DNA of 64,000 nucleotides from Ensifer sp. BR816 (GTDB lineage: Bacteria; Pseudomonadota; Alphaproteobacteria; Rhizobiales; Rhizobiaceae), in contig NZ_KB905370.1 in assembly GCF_000378985.1 (NCBI RefSeq), positions 4,462,799-4,526,798 on the forward strand. Reading direction: 5' to 3'. The first letter of the stretch is position 1. Every line of letters starts with the position of its first letter. Below the pieces are notes generated by a model. That model worked only from the letters and a program-made list of their open reading frames with translations, was not told where the DNA came from and ran no database searches. Below, one piece after another: positions 17,721 to 25,973 of this stretch. The position numbers and the translations under genes were made by a program.

Positions 17721-18542
17721 TCAAGCCGCGTCGGTCGAAGCCTCGTCGGCGGTCGCCATCGCGTTGATCAGCGCGAGGAGACCGTCAAGCCCATCCGCGT
17801 CGCTGGAGAAGGGCAGTGGATCCCCTGATGGGCCCAGCGTCGCGAACTGCGTCTCGGTGATCGAGCGCGTGCCCTCGGTATCGAGGCTTTCGAAGAGGGC
17901 GGTCGCCTGCTCTTCGGTCACGTCGTCCGGCCGACCGGCCAAGAACTCTTCGAGGGAAACCGTGCCGTCCTCGTTGGTGTCGAGCGCGTCGTAGGCGCCT
18001 TCCGTCGACGATGCCTCTTGCGGCGGCATGCCGCCCGGCGGCGGGCCGTCCGGCATGCTTTCGGCGAATTGCGCCTCGGTGATCGAGCCTGTGCCTTCGG
18101 TATCGATGGTGGCATAGAGCGCGGTCGCGTCCTCCTCGCTTATGTCGGCCGGGCGAGCGGCGACGAATTCCGCCTCGGTCACGCTGCCATCGCCGTCGGC
18201 ATCCATTTCGGCGTAGATGTCGGATGCGGAGGGGTGGCCGCCCTGCGGCGACATCGCCATCAGCACCGCCATCGCGTCGCTCGAGAGCAGCGACGTCATC
18301 GAGCCGACCGAACCGCCCGACGGCATCGAGGCATCGAACTGCTCCTCGCTGATCGAGCCCGCATTGTCGCTGTCGATGCTGGAATAGAGCGCGGACGCCT
18401 GCGACTCGCTCACATCCTTCGGCCGACCCGCGACGAATTCGTCCTTCGTCAGCTTGCCGTCCGAATTGCTGTCCAGCCTGTTGAACATTGTTCTCTGCGT
18501 GGAGGAATAGGCTGCACTACTGCTTGAAGAAACACTGACCAT
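17721..18542 (-). CDS. Protein with six EF-hand calcium-binding loops
   Basis: 273 residues from the ATG at 18542, which has GAGGG upstream; a TTG lies one codon earlier. After a Ser-rich N-terminus (VSVSSSSSAAYSS), six 12-residue EF loops form three pairs at residues 24-35, 57-68, 114-125, 147-158, 188-199 and 221-232. The odd loops are canonical (DSNSDGKLTKDE, DADGDGSVTEAE, DTNEDGTVSLEE, with Glu at position 12). The even loops end in Gln, and the sixth also has Arg for Gly at position 6, so three strong sites are expected. No signal peptide is visible, so it is either cytosolic or exported by a leaderless route. It is probably a calcium sensor or buffer. Confidence 0.88.
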   Translation of the reverse strand: MVSVSSSSSAAYSSTQRTMFNRLDSNSDGKLTKDEFVAGRPKDVSESQASALYSSIDSDNAGSISEEQFDASMPSGGSVGSMTSLLSSDAMAVLMAMSPQGGHPSASDIYAEMDADGDGSVTEAEFVAARPADISEEDATALYATIDTEGTGSITEAQFAESMPDGPPPGGMPPQEASSTEGAYDALDTNEDGTVSLEEFLAGRPDDVTEEQATALFESLDTEGTRSITETQFATLGPSGDPLPFSSDADGLDGLLALINAMATADEASTDAA

Positions 18543-18958
18543 CAAAACCCTCGTTCATGGCGTTGTCCGTTGCCGCATTCAAGGCCGACAATCCCGGCGG
18601 AGGGTGGACCGGGGACGAATGACAACCGTACGGCACGCATGTCCCCGGGCAGTGAAAACTGCCCGTTCCATCTCCATGCCGCCGGATATCGGTCATTGAT
18701 ATCCCGTTCCGACTACGACGAACATGCGTGGAACGCATCAAGCGGTAATCTGCTTCGGTGCCACGGACAATCAGGCGCCTATCCGAAACGCGCAAGAAAA
18801 GGTTAAATTCCGTTAACCATGATAAAGATACAACGTTTTCAATGATTTATGGCACGGCTTGGTGCTTGGGGTTTCCTAAATCGGAGACTGCGCCAGGGCC
18901 CCGGCGAACACCGGGTTCGCCGCCGGACCTTCGTCGCAGCCGTGCCGGAGGGCGTGGC
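18543..18958. other. 416-base gap between the two EF-hand genes
   Basis: No protein-coding gene is supported here. It holds the 5' region of the six-EF-hand gene. The part around 18790-18850 is clearly AT-richer than its surroundings and contains an inverted repeat GGTTAA (18801-18806) / TTAACC (18813-18818), which could be an operator or part of a promoter. The last 90 bases, next to the upstream gene, are ordinary GC-rich sequence without a convincing terminator. Confidence 0.5.
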
Positions 18959-19618
18959 CTAAGCCAGCGACTGGCCGTCGTCGGCCTGCATCGGCCAGCC
19001 GGGCCGCGGCCCGATCGGCGGGTTTCCGTCGGGCCGTCCCCGGCCGGCTCCCGCGATGAACTGGTCTTCGGAGAGGGCGCCGGTTCCTTCGCTGTCGAGG
19101 GCATCGAAGACGCCGCCGGCCGCGTCCTCGCCCATGCGGTCCCTGTTGCCTGCGATGAATTCGGCCGTCGAAAGGGAACGGTCGTCGTCGCTGTCCATCT
19201 CTGCATAAAGCGCCGACAAGGAGGGCGGCATGCCCGCGTCGGCTTCAGCACCATCGGATGCCTCACCGCCTGGCGAACCGAGTGTCATCAGCACGTCCAT
19301 TGCGGCATTCGACACCCTGCTTTCCGGCGCGGCGCGATCTGCCGCCGTCACCAAGACTTTCGATGCCGTTGCCGACCCGCTGGCGGTCGAGGTGGACGTG
19401 CTGCTCGTGCTGTCGCTGCCTTTGTCCTTCGCTTCGGCCTTGGCGAGCGCAGTCTGCAGCTTGGCGATCTCGGAATTGATCTCCGACTTCTCGTCGTCGG
19501 TCTTTGCACTCGCGAGTTCGCTCTGCTTGGCGGCCAGTTCGGCCTTGAGCTGCGAGACGGTGCTGCTTGTGCTGGACGTCAAGACGGTGCTCGTCGTCGC
19601 CGAAACTGCCGCTACCAT
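18959..19618 (-). CDS. EF-hand protein with N-terminal coiled coil
   Basis: 219 residues. A Ser/Thr-rich start leads into a probable coiled coil (about residues 20-65, VSQLKAELAAKQSELASAK). A second Ser/Thr-rich linker (GSDSTSSTSTSTASGS) follows, then two EF-hand loops at residues 142-153 (DSDDDRSLSTAE) and 175-186 (DSEGTGALSEDQ). The Glu-then-Gln pairing is the same as in its neighbour, as is the AMDVLMTLGSPGG segment (compare AMAVLMAMSPQGG), so the two genes are probably old duplicates. There is no signal peptide. GGGGG lies seven bases before the ATG. It probably binds two calcium ions; its role is unknown. Confidence 0.83.
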   Translation of the reverse strand: MVAAVSATTSTVLTSSTSSTVSQLKAELAAKQSELASAKTDDEKSEINSEIAKLQTALAKAEAKDKGSDSTSSTSTSTASGSATASKVLVTAADRAAPESRVSNAAMDVLMTLGSPGGEASDGAEADAGMPPSLSALYAEMDSDDDRSLSTAEFIAGNRDRMGEDAAGGVFDALDSEGTGALSEDQFIAGAGRGRPDGNPPIGPRPGWPMQADDGQSLA

Positions 19619-19813
19619 GATTACCCCCGTTGGTGATTCGGATGGGCAGAGAGGTAAACCAAACTATTTAAGGTAATCGACCGCGATGTCGGGTACCGTT
19701 TTTCGAGGCACTGGGGGTGCCGCCGGACGAGGGTGGCGATTGCTCTGCCGGGATTGCTAGGCATTCGCTTTCAGCGAACTGACGCCGATAGAGGCCATAG
19801 GGGGCGACCTCAG

Positions 19814-20710
19814 GTGAATGTTTCCCTAGAACTATGCTCCTATCCCGAACTTGACGATCGGATCGTGATCGTCAGGGCGGGCGACGAAGTCGATGCCGTG
19901 TTTGTTCGCACGGAACGGTTCAACGTCCTGGTCGACACCTTGGGAACGCCCGAGCTATGCCGGACGGCATTGGATATGCTGGGGGAAAGAGCGGCGACCC
20001 GCCCGCTGCTTGTCGTCAACTCGCACATGGACTGGGATCACTTCTGGGGTAACGCGGCCGTTGCCGGGCAAGCTCCCATTATTGCGCATGCTGCAGCACT
20101 CGAACGTTTGCGCGATCCGTCTTCGCGGCAGGTCCTGCGCGACAAGGCGAGCCAGTGTTTAAGATTTCAGAATGTCGAACTGATCGCTCCCGATATCACG
20201 TTTTCCGGTTCGATGATCCTCAACGGTGGCGACCTGACGCTGGAGCTTATCCATACGCCGGGCCACACGCCCGACCACATCGCTGTTTGGATCCCTGAGC
20301 TTCGCGTCTGTCTGGCCGTCGATGCGGTGGAGTTCCCGATCCCCGAGGTCTGGAGCAGGAACCCGGACGACCTTCGCCTGATCTCATCGTCACTCGAGCG
20401 GATCCGTGACCTCGATGCCAGGTTCGTCATCCCCGCCCATGGCCGGACGTTTTCTCCTTCGGCGGTGGACGATAACCTCGCCTATTTCGAAGAACTGGCC
20501 AATCGCGTCGGCAAGCTGAGCGAGAGCGAATTGGCGGACCCGGCACTCGGTAAAACAAGCGGCCTTCGGCTTCAGGATCTTGTGCCCATTCCGGACGACA
20601 TGCCTGCGTCCACCGTCGGGTTTTACGAAAAGTGCCATGAGACGAACCTTGGCGCCACGGTTCAGGCGTGGGCCGAAAGGCGGAGCCTCGTCCACTGCAT
20701 GTCTCCTTAA
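19814..20710 (+). CDS. Metallo-beta-lactamase-fold hydrolase with altered metal motif
   Basis: 298 residues from a GTG at 19814; an upstream GTG at 19733 would add 27 residues without family character. The fold is recognisable from NSHMDWDHFWGN, LIHTPGHTPDHIAVW, the LAVDAVEFP turn and IPAHGRTF. The usual HxHxDH is HMDWDH here (His71, Asp73, Asp75, His76), so the second His is replaced by Asp. That change could alter metal choice or activity. Its last codons and stop (HCMSP, stop at 20708-20710) lie inside a palindromic repeat. The substrate is unknown; thioester, lactone or phosphodiester hydrolysis are all possible. Confidence 0.8.
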   Translation: MNVSLELCSYPELDDRIVIVRAGDEVDAVFVRTERFNVLVDTLGTPELCRTALDMLGERAATRPLLVVNSHMDWDHFWGNAAVAGQAPIIAHAAALERLRDPSSRQVLRDKASQCLRFQNVELIAPDITFSGSMILNGGDLTLELIHTPGHTPDHIAVWIPELRVCLAVDAVEFPIPEVWSRNPDDLRLISSSLERIRDLDARFVIPAHGRTFSPSAVDDNLAYFEELANRVGKLSESELADPALGKTSGLRLQDLVPIPDDMPASTVGFYEKCHETNLGATVQAWAERRSLVHCMSP

Positions 20711-20793
20711 ATCGACCTCGATTTAAGGAGACATGCAGCAACTCAAAGTGCTACAGCGACCTTTGCGCGTCTGATAGACGCGCGGCGCTGTAG
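20695..20793 (-). repeat. Rhizobial palindromic intergenic repeat, copy 2 (inverted relative to copy 1)
   Basis: A perfect 21-base palindrome, with arms 20695-20715 and 20718-20738 and a two-base loop, contains the core TCCTTAAATCGA. It is followed by the block AACTCAAAGTGCTACAGCG and a second stem GCGCGTCT (20765-20772) / AGACGCGC (20776-20783). Reverse-complemented, it aligns along its whole length with 17586-17689. It overlaps the 3' end of the metallo-hydrolase gene and lies just downstream of lacK, where it could also act as a bidirectional terminator. Confidence 0.8.
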
Positions 20794-20811
20794 AACTGAT
20801 GGCAAATCGCG

Positions 20812-21885
20812 CTACCGCAACCGCTTGCCATCCGCGTCGAACAGCAGGGCACAGGCCGGGTCGAAGCGGGCGGCGATGCGGTCGCCGGACTTGAGGCCGC
20901 GGCCGTTCTTCGTTTCGATCACCACCAGTTCGCCATTGCCGTGGCGGGCATAGGCGAAGGTCTCGCCGCCGAGATGTTCGAGCATGTCGATGGTTAGATC
21001 GAGGGCTGCCGTGCCTGTCTCCTTGAAATGCTCCGGCCGGATGCCGACGGTCACGGCGGTTCCAGGCGTCGCCCCAGTGAGGCCGACGGGTATTTTCGCG
21101 TCGCCATAGTCCGACAGCCGCGTAAAAGTCCCGCCGTCGCCGGTCTCGATCACCCCCTTCAGGAAATTCATCTTCGGCGAGCCGATGAAGCCGGCGACGA
21201 AGAGATTGGCGGGATCGTCGTAGAGGTCGAGCGGCGAGCCGATCTGCTCGACCACGCCGCCGCGCATGACGACGATCTTGTCGGCGAGCGTCATCGCCTC
21301 GACCTGGTCATGCGTGACATAGATGATCGTGGCGGCGAGCTGCTTGTGCAGCCGTGCGATCTCGATGCGCATGTGGACACGCAGTTCCGCGTCGAGGTTC
21401 GATAGCGGCTCGTCGAAAAGGAAGATTTTCGGGTGGCGGACGATAGCCCGGCCGATCGCCACGCGTTGGCGCTGCCCGCCGGAAAGCTGCTTCGGCTTGC
21501 GCTCCAGCAGCGGCCCCAGTTCGAGGATGTTGGCGGCCTCGCTGACGCGTTTCTCGATCTCGGCCTTCGGAATGCCGGCGAAGCGCAGTGCAAAACCCAT
21601 GTTCTCCCGAACCGTCATATGCGGATAGAGCGCATAGGACTGGAAGACCATGGCGATGCCGCGCTTCGACGGGTCGACATCGTTCATGCGGATGTCGTCG
21701 ATCGTCAGATCCCCGGAAGTGATTTCCTCCAACCCGGCGATCATCCGGAGCAGGGTCGACTTGCCGCAGCCGGACGGCCCCACGAAGACGACGAATTCGC
21801 CGGACTTGATGTCGAGATCGACGCCCTTGATGACTTCCAGGCCGCCATAGGACTTGCGGACATTGCTGAGTTGAAGTTCGCTCAT
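20812..21885 (-). CDS. lacK1: Lactose-type ABC transporter ATP-binding protein (MsmK/UgpC type)
   Basis: ATPase of a CUT1 sugar importer, 357 residues. It has Walker A GPSGCGKST (36-44), Q-loop MVFQSYALYPHM, signature LSGGQRQRVAIGRAI, Walker B IFLFDEPLSNLDAEL, H-loop YVTHDQVEAMTLADK, and a C-terminal TOBE/regulatory region (VTVGIRPEHF). It is last in the operon lacE-lacF-lacG-lacZ-lacK, and its start overlaps the GH2 stop (ATGA). The symbol follows the S. meliloti lacEFGZK arrangement as I recall it. The ABC assignment itself is certain, while the lactose assignment rests on the beta-galactosidase-like neighbour. Confidence 0.88.
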   Translation of the reverse strand: MSELQLSNVRKSYGGLEVIKGVDLDIKSGEFVVFVGPSGCGKSTLLRMIAGLEEITSGDLTIDDIRMNDVDPSKRGIAMVFQSYALYPHMTVRENMGFALRFAGIPKAEIEKRVSEAANILELGPLLERKPKQLSGGQRQRVAIGRAIVRHPKIFLFDEPLSNLDAELRVHMRIEIARLHKQLAATIIYVTHDQVEAMTLADKIVVMRGGVVEQIGSPLDLYDDPANLFVAGFIGSPKMNFLKGVIETGDGGTFTRLSDYGDAKIPVGLTGATPGTAVTVGIRPEHFKETGTAALDLTIDMLEHLGGETFAYARHGNGELVVIETKNGRGLKSGDRIAARFDPACALLFDADGKRLR

Positions 21886-24146
21886 GCGCGCGACGCTCCT
21901 TCGGGCGTAGCGGCGAGCTCGAGCTTGGCGGTGCCGAGGCGCGGCGAGCTCACGCTTACCGATATGACGCCGGCAGCGCCCGTCGACTCCAGCCAGAAGC
22001 CGGTCGAGCCGCCCTGGAAGATCACCTGGCCCGGCCCGAGGAGCCGCGCCGGACCCTTGACCTCGATGTCGATCGCGTCATTCAGGAACGGCAGGATGTT
22101 GCCGACCTGATCGAGGGCGCGGACGATGATGCGGACGCTGTCGCGGCCCTCTGCCCGGATCGTCTTGCTGTCGGCCGCGATTTCCAGGGTCGTCGGCAGC
22201 GGATCGGCGACCATCCGCAGATGGGCGACGGCCTTGCCGCCAATGAAGCCGGTGAACTCGGCGCTTTCCCACTTCATGCCCCAGACGCCGAGCTCGTCCT
22301 TGGTGAAGTGGCGATGATCGATGACGACGGGCGCATGCGGCAGGGACGGGAAGGTCTCGCGGTCCGGGCCGACGCGCTTCGTCAGCGAGCCGTATTTCAG
22401 TTCGATCTCGTCGCAGTTGGTAAGCACGATAAGGGGCAGCACGCCTCCGATATTGCGCTCGCCACGCGCCCAGAAGGTGACGGGCTTCATCACCACCTCC
22501 TCGGAGGGCGCGCATTGGCTGGCATAGACGTAAGCGGCGAATTTCGGTTCGCGGAACATGTCCATGACGCCGTGATAGCAGATCCGGTCGCCGGAGCCGA
22601 AATCCTTGTGGGTGTTGTAGTCGAACATGCACCAGCCGATCGCGCCGGAAATGCTCGGGTCGCCATGCGCCGCGTTCAGAACCTCGAGGTGCCGACGCAC
22701 ATGCTCGGCCTGCCGCTGCTCCTGATCGTAGATCTTCGTCGGATACATGTGGCCGCCATACTCGGTGATGAGGTACGGCACCTTGCGCGAAAGCCCGGTG
22801 CATTCCTGCTGCGGGCGCAGCGGCGTGCGCGGCCGGTTCGAGCCGGGCAATTCCTCGTTGCCGAGGATGAAGTCGTTCATCGTGTAGACGTCTTCGAGGA
22901 ACTCGCTGTCGGTGATGTAGCGCACGCCGCCGGTCTGCCGGGTCGGGTCGAGCCTGCGGGCGAGGCGATTGGTCTCGACGTAGAAATCGTGCGAATCCTG
23001 CGACTCGTTGATCCGGACACCCCAGATGATGATCGACGGGTGGTTCCAGTCGCGCTCGATCATGCGGCGAACGTTCCGGATCGACTCCTCTTTCCACGTC
23101 TCGCCGCCGATGTGCTGCCAGCCGGGGATCTCCTCGAAGACGAGCAGGCCGATGCGGTCGCAATGGTCGAGGAACCATTTCGACTGCGGATAATGCGAGG
23201 TGCGGACGAGATTGCAGTGGAGCTTGTGCTTCAAGAGTTCTGCGTCGCGCTCCTGCGCCGTGCGCCCCATGGCGTAGCCGACATAGGGAAAGGCCTGGTG
23301 GCGGTTGAGGCCGCGGATCTTCAGCGGACGGCCGTTCAGCCGGAAGCCGTCGATCGTGAATTCGGCGGTGCGGAAGCCGAAATGCGAGGCGAGGAGATCG
23401 CGGCCGTGATCGGTCCTGAGCTGCACTTCAGCCTGGTAGAGCACCGGATGGTCGATGTCCCACAGCGACAGGCCCTTGAGTCCGGTCATTTCCAGCGTGA
23501 TGCTCTCGCCCTGGGTCTCGCCGATCGCTTCGGCGAGAAGCTCGCCATTGGCATCCCTCAGGAGCGCCGTCACGGTGCCGGCGAAGGCGAGGCCTTGCGG
23601 ATTGGCGAGGTCGCAGCGGACCGTGACGGCCTTCGCGTCGGAAAGCACGTCGCGGGTTTCGATCTTGATATTGCGGATCGCGACCGGGTCGGTGAGCTTC
23701 AGCCAGACGTCGCGGTAGATGCCGGCATAGGTGAGGTAGTCGATCCGGCCGCCGAAGGGCGGGATTTCCGGGTTCTCGCTGCCATCGATCTTGACGGTGA
23801 TCAGGTTGTCGCCCTTGCGGAGCCGGCCGGTGAGGCGCGCTTCGAACGGGGTGTAGCCGTCCTTATGGGCGACGATCTCCTCGCCGTTCAGATAGACGAC
23901 CGCGTCCGCCATGGCCGCCTCGAAGACGATCGAGACCTCGCGCTCGGCGAATTCGGGACGCCAGGCGATGACCTTCTGATAGGTGAAGGCGCACTGATAG
24001 CAGGTCTCGTCGAAGTAGTTGAAGGGCAGTTCGACGGCGTTGTGCGGCAGGCTGACGGGCTCACCGGCTTGCAGCCTGCCGGCATCGGTGGCGTCGAAGC
24101 CTTCGGAAAAGACCCATGAATCGTTGAATGAGGTAACAGAGCGCAT
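21882..24146 (-). CDS. lacZ1: Glycoside hydrolase family 2 enzyme (beta-galactosidase type)
   Basis: Cytoplasmic retaining glycosidase, 754 residues. It has the GH2 order: a sugar-binding jelly-roll (GYTPFEARLTGRLRKGDNLI), an immunoglobulin-like domain, and a TIM barrel with RGLNRHQAFPYVG and LVRTSHYPQSKWFLDHCD. A beta-rich C-terminal part (SVRIIVRALDQVGNILPF) follows. The acid/base is probably Glu381 (INES) and the nucleophile Glu462 (LITEYGG). It is shorter than E. coli LacZ (1024 residues), as usual for many GH2 enzymes. Lying inside a CUT1 sugar transporter operon under a LacI regulator, it probably splits the imported beta-galactoside. A beta-glucuronidase or beta-mannosidase specificity cannot be excluded from the motifs. 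Confidence 0.87.
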   Translation of the reverse strand: MRSVTSFNDSWVFSEGFDATDAGRLQAGEPVSLPHNAVELPFNYFDETCYQCAFTYQKVIAWRPEFAEREVSIVFEAAMADAVVYLNGEEIVAHKDGYTPFEARLTGRLRKGDNLITVKIDGSENPEIPPFGGRIDYLTYAGIYRDVWLKLTDPVAIRNIKIETRDVLSDAKAVTVRCDLANPQGLAFAGTVTALLRDANGELLAEAIGETQGESITLEMTGLKGLSLWDIDHPVLYQAEVQLRTDHGRDLLASHFGFRTAEFTIDGFRLNGRPLKIRGLNRHQAFPYVGYAMGRTAQERDAELLKHKLHCNLVRTSHYPQSKWFLDHCDRIGLLVFEEIPGWQHIGGETWKEESIRNVRRMIERDWNHPSIIIWGVRINESQDSHDFYVETNRLARRLDPTRQTGGVRYITDSEFLEDVYTMNDFILGNEELPGSNRPRTPLRPQQECTGLSRKVPYLITEYGGHMYPTKIYDQEQRQAEHVRRHLEVLNAAHGDPSISGAIGWCMFDYNTHKDFGSGDRICYHGVMDMFREPKFAAYVYASQCAPSEEVVMKPVTFWARGERNIGGVLPLIVLTNCDEIELKYGSLTKRVGPDRETFPSLPHAPVVIDHRHFTKDELGVWGMKWESAEFTGFIGGKAVAHLRMVADPLPTTLEIAADSKTIRAEGRDSVRIIVRALDQVGNILPFLNDAIDIEVKGPARLLGPGQVIFQGGSTGFWLESTGAAGVISVSVSSPRLGTAKLELAATPEGASRA

Positions 24147-24154
24147 CGTGATTC

Positions 24155-24976
24155 CTATTTGACTGAGCCCAGCATGCCCTGGACGAATTGGCGTTGCATG
24201 AAGAAGAAGACGGCGAGCGTCGGAAGCGTCGCAAGGATCGTGCCGACCATGACCACGCCGTAGTCGGGGTAATAGGCGGAGGCGAGCGACGAGATGACCA
24301 GCGTGATCGTCTTCGTCTCATTCGACTGCAGCACGATCAGCGGCCAGAGATAGTTGTTCCAGGCGGTCATGAACACGATGATGAAGGCGGCCGCATAGGT
24401 CGAGCGCATCACCGGCACATAGATATAGAGAAAGATCTGCCACTCCTTCAGGCCGTCGACCTTCGCCGCGTCGCGCAGTTCGGACGGGAAGGCCTTGGTG
24501 CTCTGGCGGAAATAGAATACGATGAAGGCCGAGCCGATCGTCGGCAGCACGACGGCGATGTGGGTGTTGATGAGGCCCATCTTGCCCACCATGATGAAGA
24601 GCGGGATCATCAGCGCCGCAAAGGGGATCATCAGCGTCAGCAGCATCGCCCGGTAAAGGCGCTCACGGTGGCGCGACCGGAAGATCTCGAAACCGTAGCC
24701 GGCAAGCGATGAGACGGCGAGGGTAAGCACGGTCGCAAAAATGGTCACCTTCGCCGAATTCCAGAAGACCAGCGGCACATTCACCAGGGTGAAGAAGTTG
24801 GCGATGTTGGTTGCCAGCGCCTCGCCCGGCGCAAGCCTGCCCTTGATGATGTCGATCGAGGAATTGGTGGCGCCGAGCGCCATCCAGATGAAAGGGAAGA
24901 CGGAGAGGAAGGCCATCAGCCCGACGAAGCCATAGGTCAGGATGGCGGAGGCGATGTTGGCGGGACTGGTTCTCAT
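24155..24976 (-). CDS. lacG: Lactose-type ABC transporter permease (MalG family)
   Basis: CUT1 inner-membrane permease, 273 residues, about six membrane segments starting with ILTYGFVGLMAFLSVFPFIW. The cytoplasmic EAA loop is clear (ELRDAAKVDGLKEWQIFLYI), followed by VPVMRSTYAAAFIIVF. The protein ends QFVQGMLGSVK, the usual MalG-like ending. It overlaps lacF by four bases upstream (ATGA), and the GH2 gene starts nine bases downstream. With LacF it forms the channel for the sugar delivered by LacE. Confidence 0.9.
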   Translation of the reverse strand: MRTSPANIASAILTYGFVGLMAFLSVFPFIWMALGATNSSIDIIKGRLAPGEALATNIANFFTLVNVPLVFWNSAKVTIFATVLTLAVSSLAGYGFEIFRSRHRERLYRAMLLTLMIPFAALMIPLFIMVGKMGLINTHIAVVLPTIGSAFIVFYFRQSTKAFPSELRDAAKVDGLKEWQIFLYIYVPVMRSTYAAAFIIVFMTAWNNYLWPLIVLQSNETKTITLVISSLASAYYPDYGVVMVGTILATLPTLAVFFFMQRQFVQGMLGSVK

Positions 24977-25872
24977 TTGTCGCGCTCCCTTGCCATGAAG
25001 AACTGCAGGAAGGCGAGAATGGCGACGAGAATGACGATGACGTAGGAAACCGTCGCCGCGTAACCGAAATTCGGCATGAAGCGGAAGGTCAGGTTGTAGA
25101 TATAGAGCGACAGTGTGAGCGTCGCATTCGACGGGCCGCCCTTGCCTTCGGTGAGGTTATAGACCTCGTCGAAGAGCTGCAGCGTACCGATCGTCGAAAT
25201 CACCGTGGTGAACAGTATGACCGGCTTCAAGAGCGGTATGGTGATGTGGGTAAAGCGCGCCCAGGCCGGAACGCCGTCGATGCGGGCGACCTCGTAGATC
25301 GACCTGTCGATGTTCTGCAGCGCCGCGAGATAGAAGATCATGTTGTAGCCGGTCCAGCGCCAGGTGATGGCGATGATGACGAGCGCCTTCGCCCAGAAGG
25401 GATGCGTCTGCCAGGGAATGGGCGAGGCAATGATGCCAATCGCCTGAAGCGTCGAATTGACGATGCCGTCGAATGCGAACATGCCCTTGAAGAGCACAGA
25501 ATAGGCGACGAGCGAGGTGACGCACGGGAGGAAGATCGCGGTGCGGAAGAACGCCCGGCCGAGGAGCCGCGGATTGTTGAGGAGCGACGCCAGGATGAGG
25601 GCGAGCAGGATCATGATCGGCACCTGCACGACGAAATAGGTCATCGTGTTGGTCAGCGCCTTGATGAACACCGCATCGTTCCAGAGGCGGACGATGTTGC
25701 CGAAGCCGGCGAACTTCATCATCATGCCGCGGCCGGACTGGAAGGACATCCAGAGCGACCAGAAAATCGGATAGACCATGAACAGGGCGATCAGCCCGAG
25801 CGCCGGCGCGACGAACAGCCAGCCATTGACGTCGTAATATCGGCCGATGCCGCCGCGGCGGGCGAGAGCCAT
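24973..25872 (-). CDS. lacF: Lactose-type ABC transporter permease (MalF family)
   Basis: CUT1 permease, 299 residues from the ATG at 25872, which has GAGG with suitable spacing (TGAGGTTGACG before ATG). An ATG four codons earlier (25884) lacks a good ribosome site. About six membrane segments are present, the first being LFVAPALGLIALFMVYPIFW, with the EAA loop IYEVARIDGVPAWARFTHIT. A stem-loop lies between this gene and lacE. It is the partner of LacG. Confidence 0.9.
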   Translation of the reverse strand: MALARRGGIGRYYDVNGWLFVAPALGLIALFMVYPIFWSLWMSFQSGRGMMMKFAGFGNIVRLWNDAVFIKALTNTMTYFVVQVPIMILLALILASLLNNPRLLGRAFFRTAIFLPCVTSLVAYSVLFKGMFAFDGIVNSTLQAIGIIASPIPWQTHPFWAKALVIIAITWRWTGYNMIFYLAALQNIDRSIYEVARIDGVPAWARFTHITIPLLKPVILFTTVISTIGTLQLFDEVYNLTEGKGGPSNATLTLSLYIYNLTFRFMPNFGYAATVSYVIVILVAILAFLQFFMARERDK

Positions 25873-25901
25873 CGTCAACCTCATGATTAACAGGGAACCA
25901 C

Positions 25902-25928
25902 TGGCCGTGGCTTAAGCCGCCACGGCCA
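25902..25928 (-). terminator. Intercistronic stem-loop between lacE and lacF
   Basis: Perfect 10-base arms TGGCCGTGGC (25902-25911) and GCCACGGCCA (25919-25928) with a 7-base loop, in the 101-base gap after the binding-protein gene. It has the same position as the stem-loops at 1013-1045 and 34423-34457. No T-run follows. Probably it protects the lacE message or dampens downstream transcription. Confidence 0.6.
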
Positions 25929-25973
25929 ACTGTAGAGCGGCAGGCAGCTTTGCCCGCCTGCTCGCTTTCCCGG

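Noticed and set aside
22221-24119. A 632-codon open frame antisense to the GH2 gene
   Set aside because: Low-complexity composition (repeated Val-Glu-Asp-Ala blocks) and no recognisable fold; the GH2 frame is certain.
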